Part shown: positions 1-9,546 of the stretch, piece by piece
How the letters are laid out: each line of letters opens with the position of its first letter
Numbering within the stretch: position 1 is the first letter of the stretch
From: Geobacter sp.
GTDB taxonomy: Bacteria > Desulfobacterota > Desulfuromonadia > Geobacterales > Pseudopelobacteraceae
Reading direction: 5' to 3'
Length of the DNA stretch: 64,000 nt
Assembly: GCA_009684515.1 (NCBI GenBank)
Contig: WKKS01000001.1
Location: forward strand, 310,001 to 374,000
Program-made: the position numbers and the translations under genes
Notes under the pieces: model-generated
The model's input: only the letters and a program-made list of their open reading frames with translations
Told to the model about the DNA's origin: nothing
The model's database searches: none

Positions 1-812
1 TCTGGAGCGTATGAGAAGGCCCGCTGCATCTCCTCCGGCGATTTCACATAAAACTCTTCCGCCGAAAATCGCATGTGGGTCGGGTCGCTCATGGTCTTGC
101 CGGTCTGGATACAGAGCAATACCTCGTGAGCCCTAGCATCGTCGCGGTTCAGGTAATGGCAGTCGTTGGTCGCCACCAGCGGCAGCTTCAACTCCGCCGC
201 CACCTCCATCAGGCGCTTGTTGACGATATCCTGCTCCGCCAGGGTGTTTTCCTGCAGCTCGATATAGTAGCGATCCGGAAACTGTTCGCTGTACCAGCGG
301 GCGGTTGCGACGGCCTCCTCCATCCGCCCCCGGCCGCACTGCATGGCCACTTCCCCCTTCAGGCAGGCCGACAGGGCGATCAACCCCTCGGAGTGACCGG
401 TCAACAGCTCCCGGTCGATACGGGGACGATAGTAAAAGCCCTCCTTGTAACCGGCCGAAGTCAGGTATGAAAGATTTTTGTAACCCTGCATATTCTCGCA
501 GAGCAGGACCAGATGGTAGGCCGCGTCGGAAATCCCCTTGGCATCCCTGGAGAAGCGCGATTCGGGCGCCAGATACAGTTCGCAGCCGATGATCGGCTTG
601 ACGCCGGCCTTCTTGCATTTCAGGTAGAATTCAGCCGCGCCGAACATATTGCCGTGGTCGGTGATCGCCACCGCCGGCATATTCTCAGTCTTGGCCTTCT
701 CGATCAGATCATCGAAGCGGATGGCACCGTCCAGCAGGGAATATTGGGTGTGAAGATGAAGGTGGACAAAGGTGCTTGAGGGGGTATTTTCTGCAAATAC
801 GGATGGTTCCAT
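1..812 (-). CDS. dnaE: DNA polymerase III subunit alpha, N-terminal part (partial)
   Basis: Catalytic subunit of the replicative DNA polymerase. Only the first 270 or so codons are in the window; the frame runs open off the left edge. The translation begins MEPSVF and shows the N-terminal PHP domain: a first motif HLHLHTQYS, then TDHGNMFGA and later ATNDCHYL, all typical of DnaE. The ATG at 812 is preceded by GGGAGG at a 9-base spacing. A good sigma-70 promoter lies directly upstream. The C-terminal polymerase, OB and tau-binding parts are outside the window. Confidence 0.95.
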   Translation of the reverse strand, partial: MEPSVFAENTPSSTFVHLHLHTQYSLLDGAIRFDDLIEKAKTENMPAVAITDHGNMFGAAEFYLKCKKAGVKPIIGCELYLAPESRFSRDAKGISDAAYHLVLLCENMQGYKNLSYLTSAGYKEGFYYRPRIDRELLTGHSEGLIALSACLKGEVAMQCGRGRMEEAVATARWYSEQFPDRYYIELQENTLAEQDIVNKRLMEVAAELKLPLVATNDCHYLNRDDARAHEVLLCIQTGKTMSDPTHMRFSAEEFYVKSPEEMQRAFSYAP

Positions 813-846
813 GGGGCACTGCCTCCCGGTAATTCAATAGTCAGGA

Positions 847-876
847 ATTATGCCTTATAGCAAGATATGGTGTCAA
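847..876 (-). promoter_or_regulatory. Sigma-70 type promoter of dnaE
   Basis: On the minus strand TTGACA (871-876) is followed by an 18-base spacer and CATAAT (847-852), five of six matches at -10. It sits about 35 bases upstream of the dnaE start codon. Confidence 0.6.
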
Positions 877-960
877 GCAAAGGGAGATGTCGCAATATTT
901 TGTGTGCAATGGTAGGAAGTTGGCGATGCTGCTACTCGTAACCGGTCTTATTGAGATTTC

Positions 961-1407
961 TTATTCCGTGGGGGCACATCCCAGGGCAACCGTCTTTTCG
1001 ATTTTTTTTCGATAGTTTGTGTCAGTAATAAAGTTTTTCAATATCGGCCAGGCTTTCCTTGTCGCCTCAGAAGTACACATGATGTAACGGTAGGAACCTT
1101 CGGCAAAAGGCGCATCATCGTCAGGGTAAAAAGTCTTGTAATAAATTCCTCCTGCCGTAAAACTAGTCAGCAAATAGGCGAATTCTTCAGGTTTCAACCC
1201 GATTTTTTCCAGTTGATCGGGATCCAGGTTATGGAATTTAAGGGCCGTAGGGACTTCAGCAATTTTGGCTTCTACGCCAATTATCGTCGTCAGATTATGA
1301 AATATGGCGTTATTCTTGTTCATTCTACCGTTTAACCAAAGTGTATAAAGCAGCGTCAGGGTTGACAACAAAAAGGCCCCCAGTGAAATTATAACTTCAT
1401 CTTTCAT
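961..1407 (-). CDS. Hypothetical protein with N-terminal membrane anchor
   Basis: A 148-residue protein that I do not recognise. Residues 3-23 are a single hydrophobic helix (IISLGAFLLSTLTLLYTLWL), followed by a soluble, mildly acidic domain that probably faces one side of the inner membrane. I chose the ATG at 1407 because AAGGAG lies five bases upstream; a GTG two codons earlier is less well placed. It stands alone between dnaE and the broken pentapeptide gene, with no visible terminator. No motif suggests a catalytic role. Confidence 0.6.
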   Translation of the reverse strand: MKDEVIISLGAFLLSTLTLLYTLWLNGRMNKNNAIFHNLTTIIGVEAKIAEVPTALKFHNLDPDQLEKIGLKPEEFAYLLTSFTAGGIYYKTFYPDDDAPFAEGSYRYIMCTSEATRKAWPILKNFITDTNYRKKIEKTVALGCAPTE

Positions 1408-1526
1408 AGTCACTCCTTTTCGTCAGTTGAGAACGTGTGCCATCTATTACAACATTTGTCTGAATATTCAGTCACTGGATAACTGTTTTTTGCAGATCAA
1501 AACATTCCACAAATTCCGGGCTCAAT

Positions 1527-1859
1527 TCAACTGGTCATATTGAACTCTTTCATCAGATCTTCCATTGATATCGTCTTCAATAACTCAGCTTTCCTGGATG
1601 TCAGCTCAGCCCCGACCAGGATCGAATCAGACAGGTCCGCCCTGCGCAGATCAGCTCTCCTAAAAGTTGCTTGGCTTAAATCGGACCTGTTTGAGTCCAC
1701 TCTGCGAAAACTTGTATCATTAAAGTTAAAATCCCTGAGATTCTTCCCCTGTAGTTTCGCTTTGCGGAGGTTTGGCCGTATTTGAGGATTTTCAAGTCGC
1801 CACCGGTTCCACACTTCCACACTTTGTTCAAGTATTTTGATATGCTAGGGATCAGACAT
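1527..1859 (-). pseudogene. Pentapeptide-repeat protein interrupted by an amber codon at position 5
   Basis: The ATG at 1859 has a strong ribosome site (GGGAGGTG, six bases away) and reads M-S-D-P-TAG-H-I-K-I-L-E-Q-S-V-E-V-W-N-R-W, staying in one frame to the TGA at 1527-1529. The HxxILxQxVEVWNxWR segment is the usual N-terminus of a widespread family of small pentapeptide-repeat proteins, and A(D/N)Lxx-like repeats follow (FRRADLRRADLSDSILVGAEL). The stop lies at 1845-1847 where relatives, as I remember them, often have Glu, so one G-to-T change could explain it. Reinitiation at the GTG at 1820 would give 97 residues but has no ribosome site. Either a recent pseudogene or an amber-suppressed gene; the former is more likely. 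Confidence 0.7.
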
Positions 1860-1979
1860 TTATACACCTCCCGTAAACAGAGGAAATTCTTTATCTAGAT
1901 CAGAGAATTCCACTAAACAATTGCAGCCAGGCGAAACTCCACATCAGGAAGTCCGAACCTTCCTTCACTAATCAGACAA

Positions 1980-2909
1980 CTATTTAAGGACTTTTTTAAC
2001 GGCAACCTTGACAGCAGCGTTTGTGATCGATTGACAGTAAGATGCCATCGCATCCAGCATCGCCTCGCCCATCCTGGTTGGGCTGGTTGAGACAATCACT
2101 CCGCACTCCTGTAGAGTACGGATTTTGTCCGCAGCCTTCCCCTTCCCTCCGGTGATTATGGCGCCGGCATGTCCCATGCGCTTGCCCGGGGGGGCTGTGA
2201 CTCCGGCGATAAAAGCCGCCACCGGTTTTTTCATGTTCTTCCTGATCCATTCGGCTGCCGCTTCTTCTGCCCCGCCGCCGATCTCTCCAATCATAAAAAC
2301 CCCTTCGGTATCCGGATCCTGATTGAACAGAGTCAGGACATCGATGAAGTTCATTCCGATAATCGGGTCACCACCGATACCGACACAGGTCGATTGCCCC
2401 AAACCCACATCAGTCAGCTGCTTGACCGCCTCGTAGGTCAATGTGCCGCTACGGGAAACAACGCCGATTTTACCTTTTTTATGGATATGACCCGGCATGA
2501 TTCCGACTTTGCATTCACCCGGGGTAATAACTCCCGGGCAGTTGGGGCCGACCAATCTGGTTTTGCTTCCCTGGAGAATGGCTTTGACCGGTACCATGTC
2601 GCGGATCGGGATACCCTCGGTAATACAGATCGCCAGCTCAATCCCGGCGTCAACCGCTTCGAGGATGGCATCGGCTGCAGCGGGAGGTGGCACAAAGATC
2701 ATAGAGACATTTGCTTTAGTGTACCTGAGAGCTTCTGCGACTGTGTTGAATACCGGTATCCCTTCGATGTGGATGCCACCCTTGCCCGGTGTTACTCCGG
2801 CCACAATATTGGCTCCGTACTCTCGGCATTGCTGGGTATGAAACAGTCCGCTTCGTCCGGTGATGCCCTGCACAAGGATTTTCGAGTTTTTATTGAGTAG
2901 TATTGACAT
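1980..2909 (-). CDS. sucD: Succinyl-CoA synthetase, alpha subunit
   Basis: Forms a heterotetramer with SucC and makes ATP or GTP from succinyl-CoA in the TCA cycle. The 309-residue protein has the CoA-binding Rossmann domain (VQGITGRSG near residue 15, VGPNCPGVI near 120) and the phosphohistidine loop with GHAGAI near residue 246. I prefer the ATG at 2909 (MSILLNK, nine bases after GGAG and matching the family N-terminus) over the ATG at 2915. It follows sucC by about 30 bases in one operon and is the last gene of the block. Confidence 0.95.
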   Translation of the reverse strand: MSILLNKNSKILVQGITGRSGLFHTQQCREYGANIVAGVTPGKGGIHIEGIPVFNTVAEALRYTKANVSMIFVPPPAAADAILEAVDAGIELAICITEGIPIRDMVPVKAILQGSKTRLVGPNCPGVITPGECKVGIMPGHIHKKGKIGVVSRSGTLTYEAVKQLTDVGLGQSTCVGIGGDPIIGMNFIDVLTLFNQDPDTEGVFMIGEIGGGAEEAAAEWIRKNMKKPVAAFIAGVTAPPGKRMGHAGAIITGGKGKAADKIRTLQECGVIVSTSPTRMGEAMLDAMASYCQSITNAAVKVAVKKVLK

Positions 2910-2942
2910 AGTCATCGACTCCGCAAATTTTGTGTAGGGGCA

Positions 2943-4100
2943 TCAGCCCAGCATTTTCACTATTCGGGTCGCCGCATCTCCCAAATCATCACCGACCTGA
3001 ACGTTGAGGCCCGATTCGCGCAGCAGTTTTTTTCCCTCTTCCACCTTACTTCCGTCCATGCGGACCACTATTGGCAACGTACAGTTGAACGCACCAGCCG
3101 CTTCAATTATGCCATGGGCAATTACATCACATCGCATGATGCCGCCAAAGATATTTACAAAAACACCTTTAACATCACGGTCCTGGAGAATAATTCGGAA
3201 TGCTTCCGCCACCTTTTCACGGGTTGCTCCACCTCCCACATCCAGGAAATTGGCCGGTTCCCCGCCGCACTCCTTGAGAACGTCCAGGGTGGCCATGGCC
3301 AGACCGGCTCCATTTACCAGACAGCCGATCGAACCGGTAAGCTTGATGTAGGCCAGATCATATTTGCCGGCCGTGATTTCCAAGGGATCTAGTTGGGAAT
3401 AGTCCATCATGTCCGGATACTCTCGATGACGATAGACGGCATTATCATCGAAAGCAATCTTGGCATCCATCGCCATCAGCCAACCGGCCCTGGTGACCAC
3501 CAACGGGTTGATTTCAACCAGTGAACAATCTTTTTCCTGACAGACCCGGTAGAGGTTCATCAGAAGTTCTACACAATCTTCGCAAACCGTGCCGGTCAAT
3601 CCCAGCTCCAGTGATATCTTGCGAGCCTGGTAAGGGCGCAGGCCTGTCAAAGGGTCAATCAGAAGTTTATGGATTTTCTCCGGGCTTTTGTTGGCCACCT
3701 CTTCAATATCCATACCCCCCTCTGCGGAAGCGATCAGAACATAAAGCGATGTTTCGCGATCGAGAGTGATTGAAAGGTAAAATTCACGGGCGATTTCCAC
3801 CGCTTCTTCCACCAGAATCCTCCGGACTCTCAATCCCTCCGGGCCGGTCTGACTTGTGACCAGCGGCCGGCTGAAAAGTTCTTTGCCGTATTCCTGGGCC
3901 TGTTCCGGGTAATGGACCAGCTTGACCCCGCCCGCTTTGCCGCGTCCACCGGCATAAATCTGGGCTTTCACCACGCAACGCCCACCCATCATCTTGGCGG
4001 CCCGTTCAACCTGGTCAGAGGTCATCGCAACCATTCCCCGCGGGATCGGAATGCCGTAACTATTCAGAATTTCCTTGGCCTGATACTCATGAATATTCAT
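2943..4100 (-). CDS. sucC: Succinyl-CoA synthetase, beta subunit
   Basis: The ATP-grasp subunit that binds nucleotide and succinate. Its 385 residues are the normal length: N-terminus MNIHEYQAKEIL, ATP-grasp lysine region VVKAQIYAGGRGKAGGVK, and the C-terminal ligase part with FVNIFGGIMRCDVIA. GGAG lies eight bases before the ATG. It is cotranscribed with sucD. Many Geobacter use succinyl-CoA:acetate CoA-transferase during acetate oxidation, so this enzyme may serve other growth modes; that is inference from the group. Confidence 0.96.
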   Translation of the reverse strand: MNIHEYQAKEILNSYGIPIPRGMVAMTSDQVERAAKMMGGRCVVKAQIYAGGRGKAGGVKLVHYPEQAQEYGKELFSRPLVTSQTGPEGLRVRRILVEEAVEIAREFYLSITLDRETSLYVLIASAEGGMDIEEVANKSPEKIHKLLIDPLTGLRPYQARKISLELGLTGTVCEDCVELLMNLYRVCQEKDCSLVEINPLVVTRAGWLMAMDAKIAFDDNAVYRHREYPDMMDYSQLDPLEITAGKYDLAYIKLTGSIGCLVNGAGLAMATLDVLKECGGEPANFLDVGGGATREKVAEAFRIILQDRDVKGVFVNIFGGIMRCDVIAHGIIEAAGAFNCTLPIVVRMDGSKVEEGKKLLRESGLNVQVGDDLGDAATRIVKMLG

Positions 4101-4179
4101 GGTGTACGCTCCACAGGATGAATTTTGAAAATTATATCAGCTAAAGCGCTACATGCAAGTGACGCCCGAACGCAACGCG

Positions 4180-4962
4180 TTATTCGGTCACACGATTGGC
4201 TTGCAATTTTGATTTGCGATTGATTTCCGCTTCGGAGGCACGCAGATAAACCGGCAGGAGCATTGACGGGGCAACAGCAGCAGCACGCCTGAATCCATCA
4301 AGCGCCAGCATTGCGCCATTGGCGGCTCGCGAGTTGTGAAGCTGGAAGGGGGCGATCGTGGCCCGTGAACCAAATCGGGAGACAATCTCTTCTTGATAAC
4401 GCTGGGCGCCATCTCCTGCAAAGATAACCGGTTGATCAATGTTGGTGAAGACCAGCTCGAGAAAGTCGGCTGGCGGCATGACACAATCCTTGAGGATTGA
4501 TTGGGGGATGGAAGCAGAGCAGTCATAAAGCCCCGAGTATATCTCGCTTTTACGGGCATCCAGCATCGGACAGACCGGATATGTGCAAAGTGAAAAGTTC
4601 ATGGCCAGCATGGCCAGTGACGAGTACCCAATACACGGCTTGCCGCCGGCCAGCGCCAACCCCTGCATTGTTGCCACCCCGCCTCTCACTCCTGTAAAAG
4701 AGCCGGGGCCGACGGAAGCGGCGAAGAGATCTATGTCGGACAGGGATAACCCGCCCAGCGCCACAAGCCGTTCGATTTCCGGAATCAATCGGGCCGAGAG
4801 TGTGCGGTCTGTGCTAAAAATCGACTCGGCGACGATTTTATGGCCGACCGAGAGAGCTACTGTTGCCATTGATGTTGATGAATCAATGGCAAGTATATTT
4901 AAGGCGGCACCATTGCTGGTGCAAATATCGCCAATCTGTCCAACGGACTGTCTTTGAGGCAT
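4180..4962 (-). CDS. tsaB: tRNA threonylcarbamoyladenosine biosynthesis protein TsaB
   Basis: A partner of TsaD and TsaE in making the t6A37 modification of ANN-decoding tRNAs. It has the actin-like fold signature LAIDSSTSMATVAL at the start of the conserved region and GPGSFTGVRGGVATMQGLA, both diagnostic of TsaB. The ATG at 4962 has GGAGG five bases upstream, giving 260 residues with about 20 extra residues before the fold; the longer upstream reading has no such site. It lies between a nitroreductase gene and sucC with short gaps, so is probably cotranscribed. Confidence 0.9.
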   Translation of the reverse strand: MPQRQSVGQIGDICTSNGAALNILAIDSSTSMATVALSVGHKIVAESIFSTDRTLSARLIPEIERLVALGGLSLSDIDLFAASVGPGSFTGVRGGVATMQGLALAGGKPCIGYSSLAMLAMNFSLCTYPVCPMLDARKSEIYSGLYDCSASIPQSILKDCVMPPADFLELVFTNIDQPVIFAGDGAQRYQEEIVSRFGSRATIAPFQLHNSRAANGAMLALDGFRRAAAVAPSMLLPVYLRASEAEINRKSKLQANRVTE

Positions 4963-5003
4963 ATTTCCTCCGTTTTTTGTTATCATCTTGATAGAGCGAC
5001 CTG

Positions 5004-5564
5004 CTATCCCTGCCACTTGTCGTAGAAAACAGTCTCTTTCAACGGCTTGCGCGGAGTCACTCCACTAACCTCGTGTAACGGATAACCAAGCGGAAAAAGG
5101 CCGACAATACTTATGTAGGCTGGTACATCGAGAAGTTCAGCCAATGGCTTTTCCTCAAAGATACTGACAAAAACGCTGCCAAGCCCCAGATTGTGTGCTG
5201 CCAGCAAAAGGTTTTCCGCTGCAAGCCCCACATCTGTCATATAATACTGCTGGCCGCGAATGTCACCGGACTGGTTGGGCAGAGCGCAGGCGACAATCAC
5301 CAATGGGGCTTCTGCCAGCGCAACTTGCGAGGGATTGGTTTTGTACCCCCTTGCCGCAAAAAACGAGTCCACATAAGAAAGCTCGCTGATCCTGCGCTTG
5401 GCGGCTGAGTCTTTAACTACGATGAAACGAACGCACTGCAGATTAGCCCAGGATGGAGCCTGACGAGCCGCATCCAACACCTGAAGGAGTTTTTCTTCCT
5501 CAACTGGCCGGTCGGCAAATCTGCGAACACTGTGCCTGCTTTTGATCGCTTCCATAGTATCCAT
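5004..5564 (-). CDS. Nitroreductase family flavoprotein
   Basis: A 186-residue FMN-dependent oxidoreductase of the nitroreductase superfamily. The N-terminal [15 protein letters not shown] binds the FMN phosphate, APSWANLQ is the second conserved loop, and LGLGSVFVS and GLFPLGYP follow in the expected order. The start ATG GAT ACT ATG at 5564 follows AAGGTGG; an upstream extension without a ribosome site was discarded. The natural substrate cannot be told from sequence. It sits between rseP and tsaB and may belong to the same transcript. Confidence 0.9.
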   Translation of the reverse strand: MDTMEAIKSRHSVRRFADRPVEEEKLLQVLDAARQAPSWANLQCVRFIVVKDSAAKRRISELSYVDSFFAARGYKTNPSQVALAEAPLVIVACALPNQSGDIRGQQYYMTDVGLAAENLLLAAHNLGLGSVFVSIFEEKPLAELLDVPAYISIVGLFPLGYPLHEVSGVTPRKPLKETVFYDKWQG

Positions 5565-5701
5565 GATGCACCACCTTTCACTGACATTAGACCGGTTAAC
5601 TGTAACACACTTCTTAAAAAAAATCGTCACACCGTGCCAAAGCAATAAACTCTGTCAAAGTGCGACGATTTAAGGTCGTACGGATATGCAAAACAGTAAG
5701 C

Positions 5702-6844
5702 TTATCCCTGACGTGTCACAAAGTACCTGATTATATCATTGTAGAACGCCATCAGCATCAGCCCCAAAAGCAACACCATTCCGATCTGCTGGGCATATTC
5801 GCGCACTTTTTGCGGCACCGGGCGACGGAAGACCAGTTCCAGGAAATAAAACAGCAGATGACCTCCGTCGAGTACCGGAACCGGCAACAGATTCAGCACC
5901 CCCAAATTGATCGAGAGCAGCGCCATAAAAGCCAAAAAGCTTCCGATACCAGCCGATGCCTGTTCACCAGCCATCTTGGCGATCATGATCGGTCCGCCGA
6001 CGCTATCCATCGGCACAACCCGCTGTACCATCTTGACCAGAGACATGATCGTTATGTCGATAACCTTCCAGGTCTGCTCGGTTCCCTTGATAACAGCCTG
6101 CATTGGATTAAAGTATTCCGTCACAACTTCACCGGCCGACGCAACGCCAATGGCGTATCCATTTACCTTTTCACCAAACAGGTTCTTGGAAATGCGTGGT
6201 TCGGGAGTTATGGAGAAATCTAAGCTCTGGGCACCACGTTTCACCTGAAGGGTCAGTTCATGCCCCTTTGCTGCCGCGATACCCGCCGCAACTTCATCCC
6301 AACGCGCAATCGGCTTATTGTTAATTCTGGTAATAACGTCGTCTTTCAGAAGGCCGGCTTTAGCGGCCGGTTTGTCTTTAAGCACTTCACCAATTCTGGC
6401 CGTAACGGTCGGCACTCCCATCATGCAAAGCACGATGAAGATCATCCAGGCAAAGATCAGGTTGAAAACAGGACCGGCCATAACAATAATGATTCTGGCA
6501 AGTACCGGTTTATGTGCGAACGAGCGGGACTTTTCCTCCTCGGTCAGCTCACGCTGGACAGGTTCTGAAACTTTATCCGCTTCGCCCTCTTCGCCTTCAG
6601 GCGGATGATGCGATTCGCCACCTTCGATAAAACCACCTTCACCGAACATTTTGACATAGCCCCCCAGCGGAAACGCTGAAAGGAGGTATTCAGTTTCGCC
6701 GATTTTTTTGCCAATCAGTTTGGGACCAAAGCCAAGCGAGAATTTCTCCACGCTGACCCCCATCATTTTGGCAAACAGGAAGTGACCCAGCTCATGTACG
6801 AAGATCAGTATTCCAAGGACAATTATCGCATACACGACCATCAT
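5702..6844 (-). CDS. rseP: Site-2 zinc metalloprotease, regulator of sigma-E type
   Basis: An inner-membrane intramembrane protease that releases anti-sigma factors and clears signal-peptide remnants. The zinc site H17-E18-L-G-H21 lies in the first membrane helix and the second motif LNLLPVPVLDGGH near residue 310 supplies the Asp. A single PDZ domain covers about residues 150-230 (GLLKDDVITRINN). An acidic insert rich in Glu follows GGYVKMFGEGG. It begins one base after the dxr stop codon, the arrangement seen in many bacteria. Its 380 residues fit single-PDZ members. Confidence 0.93.
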   Translation of the reverse strand: MMVVYAIIVLGILIFVHELGHFLFAKMMGVSVEKFSLGFGPKLIGKKIGETEYLLSAFPLGGYVKMFGEGGFIEGGESHHPPEGEEGEADKVSEPVQRELTEEEKSRSFAHKPVLARIIIVMAGPVFNLIFAWMIFIVLCMMGVPTVTARIGEVLKDKPAAKAGLLKDDVITRINNKPIARWDEVAAGIAAAKGHELTLQVKRGAQSLDFSITPEPRISKNLFGEKVNGYAIGVASAGEVVTEYFNPMQAVIKGTEQTWKVIDITIMSLVKMVQRVVPMDSVGGPIMIAKMAGEQASAGIGSFLAFMALLSINLGVLNLLPVPVLDGGHLLFYFLELVFRRPVPQKVREYAQQIGMVLLLGLMLMAFYNDIIRYFVTRQG

Positions 6845-6845
6845 A

Positions 6846-8006
6846 TCAGCGCACCATTTCCCGGCAGATTTCGCGAGCAGTTTCTCTACTCCATAGATCC
6901 GCCTTCAGAACCTCTTCAATCGATACAAGATCATGAGCCTTGTGGACATCCATGGTCCGCTGGATGGTCTCTGCAATCTGCATAAAACCGATGTGACCTT
7001 CCAAAAATGCATCAACTGCAATCTCATTGGCAGCATTCATGACGGCCGGCATGCTTTCACCTTCATTAATGGCACGGTAGGCCAAGGCAAGGCACGGGAA
7101 TTTATCCATATCAGGTTTGAAAAAAGTCAACCCGGAAAAGTCTGTCAGATCAAGCGGCTTTACACCAGTTGAAACCCGCTCCGGGTACGAGAGCGCGTAT
7201 GCAATGGGCGCCTTCATATCAGGCGTTCCGAGCTGTGCAATGACGCAGCCGTCAATATACTCAACCATCGAGTGAATGATGCTTTGCGGATGGATGTTGA
7301 CCTCAATCTTATCCACGTTCGTATCAAACAGCCAGCGCGCTTCAAGCACTTCCAGCCCTTTGTTCATCATCGTAGCCGAATCGATCGTAATCTTTTTGCC
7401 CATGCTCCAGTTCGGGTGATTGAGAGCGTCCCTCACCGAAACCTTTTTCAACTGTTCCGCCGGCGTGTTAAGAAACGGCCCACCGGAAGCGGTCAGGATA
7501 ATTTTCTGTATATCCGCGCTGCGGTGCCCTTCGATGGACTGAAAAACAGCGCTATGCTCGCTGTCAACCGGATATAGGCGCACACCATGCTCCGTCACCA
7601 TATCCATAAAGAGATGTCCGGCAGTAACCAGAGTTTCTTTGTTAGCCAGCGCGATATCTTTTTTGGCCCGGATTGCAGCTGCAGTGGGAACCAAACCGGC
7701 GGCGCCGACTATGGCGGCAACAACCATCTCGGTTTCATCGGCAGTGGCGGCTGCGATCAACCCTTCCACCCCACCCAGAATCATTACATCCAGACCAACG
7801 CACATTTCCTTCAGACGGGCAACATCATCGACCGAAGCAACAACTGCGATACGTGGCGAAAAGGCTCTGATCTGCCTTGCGAACAGTTCCAGATTTTTGC
7901 CGGCGGTCATTGCAATGATACGGAATCTGTCGGGATGAGCCGAAATGATTTCCAGAGTGCTCACTCCGATTGAACCGGTTGAGCCGAGGATGGTGATATT
8001 CTTCAT
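6846..8006 (-). CDS. dxr: 1-deoxy-D-xylulose 5-phosphate reductoisomerase
   Basis: The committed step of the MEP isoprenoid pathway, reducing DXP to MEP with NADPH. Residues 6-13 (LGSTGSIG) are the nucleotide-binding loop; the metal and substrate motifs [11 protein letters not shown] and [21 protein letters not shown] sequence (here LEVLEA) are intact. The 386 residues match the family. It lies between cdsA and rseP in a tightly packed operon, so isoprenoid supply and undecaprenyl synthesis (uppS) are made together. Confidence 0.96.
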   Translation of the reverse strand: MKNITILGSTGSIGVSTLEIISAHPDRFRIIAMTAGKNLELFARQIRAFSPRIAVVASVDDVARLKEMCVGLDVMILGGVEGLIAAATADETEMVVAAIVGAAGLVPTAAAIRAKKDIALANKETLVTAGHLFMDMVTEHGVRLYPVDSEHSAVFQSIEGHRSADIQKIILTASGGPFLNTPAEQLKKVSVRDALNHPNWSMGKKITIDSATMMNKGLEVLEARWLFDTNVDKIEVNIHPQSIIHSMVEYIDGCVIAQLGTPDMKAPIAYALSYPERVSTGVKPLDLTDFSGLTFFKPDMDKFPCLALAYRAINEGESMPAVMNAANEIAVDAFLEGHIGFMQIAETIQRTMDVHKAHDLVSIEEVLKADLWSRETAREICREMVR

Positions 8007-8009
8007 GAG

Positions 8010-8855
8010 CTATCCCTTGAATAAATAGATGGTGTAGTAAAAGGTGACTGGAGCTGCGAAGAGAATGCTGTCCAAACGGTCGAGAACGCCGCCATGACCG
8101 GGGAAGATTGTCCCGGAGTCCTTGACTCCGAAGCTGCGTTTTAGCAAAGATTCAAACAGATCGCCAACCTGCCCGAGCGCACCAATCACAAGTGCCGTCA
8201 CAAAGACATCGACGAACGTCAATTGCGGAAAAAAAGTGAATTTGGCGATTAAAGTACCACAGATGCTGCCGAGCAATCCGCCCAGAGATCCTTCGACGCT
8301 CTTCTTCGGGCTGACCAAAGGATACAGTTTGGTCTTTCCAAAAGCGCTGCCGGTATAATAGGCGGCCGAATCATTGGTCATTACGATCAGCATGATAACC
8401 AGCAACCATTGGACGCCGTAAGAAGTTTGACGGAGCAGCACAAGGTGCATAAGCAGGAAGGGAATATAAAGAAAAGCCAGCACGGCATAGGACACCTCGC
8501 TGGCAGCATTGGAAAGGTTGCGGATTCTGAAAAGGAACAAAATTGCAAAGAGCAGAAAAAGAGATCCGATGGCTGTCAGGACTAAATGACTGCCAACTGC
8601 AAAAGGAGAAAGTACCAGAACGGCACTAAACATAGATGCCAAACGTGATTCCAGAATACGTTCCGGCATAGCCATGGAATAAAACTCGTTCACACCGATA
8701 CAAGCGAAAACTGCCAGAAGCGCGGCGAACAGAAACGCTCCCCCTTTAACGATAATCAGGATAACAATCGGCAACAGAATGAGTGCTGTTATCAGGCGTT
8801 TAATGGTGGCCCCTTTGAGTGATCTGGTCGCTGGTCTTGCCGAATCGCCGCTCAC
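8010..8855 (-). CDS. cdsA: Phosphatidate cytidylyltransferase
   Basis: Makes CDP-diacylglycerol from phosphatidate and CTP in the inner membrane. It has about eight hydrophobic helices and the C-terminal signature KRSFGVKDSGTIFPGHGGVLDR. The start is uncertain. The GTG at 8855 gives 281 residues but overlaps uppS by 56 bases and has no ribosome site. The family N-terminus (KRLITALILLP) begins at an ATT codon at 8804, which overlaps the uppS stop (ATTAA) and has AAAGGGG five bases upstream. Translational coupling from uppS with an ATT start is therefore possible. Confidence 0.92.
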   Translation of the reverse strand: MSGDSARPATRSLKGATIKRLITALILLPIVILIIVKGGAFLFAALLAVFACIGVNEFYSMAMPERILESRLASMFSAVLVLSPFAVGSHLVLTAIGSLFLLFAILFLFRIRNLSNAASEVSYAVLAFLYIPFLLMHLVLLRQTSYGVQWLLVIMLIVMTNDSAAYYTGSAFGKTKLYPLVSPKKSVEGSLGGLLGSICGTLIAKFTFFPQLTFVDVFVTALVIGALGQVGDLFESLLKRSFGVKDSGTIFPGHGGVLDRLDSILFAAPVTFYYTIYLFKG

Positions 8856-9546
8856 GGGACTGAAAATCGGCCAGTGCCTTGTGCAGCTCGTTAATCGTAA
8901 AATCAGGCCAGTTGGTTTCAGTAAAATAAAGTTCGGTGTAAGCCAGTTGCCACAACAGGAAATTGCTGATTCGCATTTCGCCGCTAGTCCGGATCAGGAA
9001 GTCCGGGTCAGGGAGTCCGCCGGTGTCAAGATATGCACCGAATATTTCGGTAGTGATCGCATCGGCGGCCAATCGGCCTGCCACAACATCTTGAGCCATT
9101 CTTGCCGCAGCTGAACTCAATTCCTGACGCCCGCCGTAAGAAAGCGCCAGAGTCAGCACCATTCCGGTATTAGCAGCAGTCTGGCTGATGGCGCTGTCCA
9201 GTGTTTCGTTGACATCGTCCGGAAGATCACTGCGATTTCCGATAACGTTATATCGGATATTCTTACGCATCATGCGCGCAGTTTCAGCTCGAATATATTT
9301 TTTCAATAGCGCCATCAATGCCCGGACTTCCAACGGAGGCCTGGACCAGTTTTCAGACGAGAAGGCAAACAGAGTCAGATATTTGATACCCATCAAAGAA
9401 GCCTGTTCAACGACCATTTTAACTGTTTCGGCACCACGCTGATGACCGACGACACGCCTGAGCATCCTCTGTTGGGCCCAACGACCGTTGCCGTCCATGA
9501 TAACCGCCAGATGAACCGGCAGCTTGTCGGGATCAAGCGGCTCCAT
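8800..9546 (-). CDS. uppS: Isoprenyl transferase (undecaprenyl diphosphate synthase)
   Basis: Condenses isopentenyl diphosphate units to the C55 lipid carrier for peptidoglycan and O-antigen. The motifs are intact: VIMDGNGRWAQQR near residue 15 holds the catalytic Asp, LTLFAFSSENW follows, and DFLIRTSGEMRISNFLLW binds the diphosphate. The ATG at 9546 shares its A with the frr stop codon (TGATG); a TTG one codon earlier is also possible. 248 residues, normal length. Confidence 0.96.
   Translation of the reverse strand: MEPLDPDKLPVHLAVIMDGNGRWAQQRMLRRVVGHQRGAETVKMVVEQASLMGIKYLTLFAFSSENWSRPPLEVRALMALLKKYIRAETARMMRKNIRYNVIGNRSDLPDDVNETLDSAISQTAANTGMVLTLALSYGGRQELSSAAARMAQDVVAGRLAADAITTEIFGAYLDTGGLPDPDFLIRTSGEMRISNFLLWQLAYTELYFTETNWPDFTINELHKALADFQSRERRFGKTSDQITQRGHH

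Noticed and set aside
5624..5640. TTGGCAC on the minus strand upstream of the nitroreductase gene, resembling a sigma-54 -24 box
   Set aside because: Ten bases downstream the sequence is CG rather than the required GC, so the -12 element is missing.
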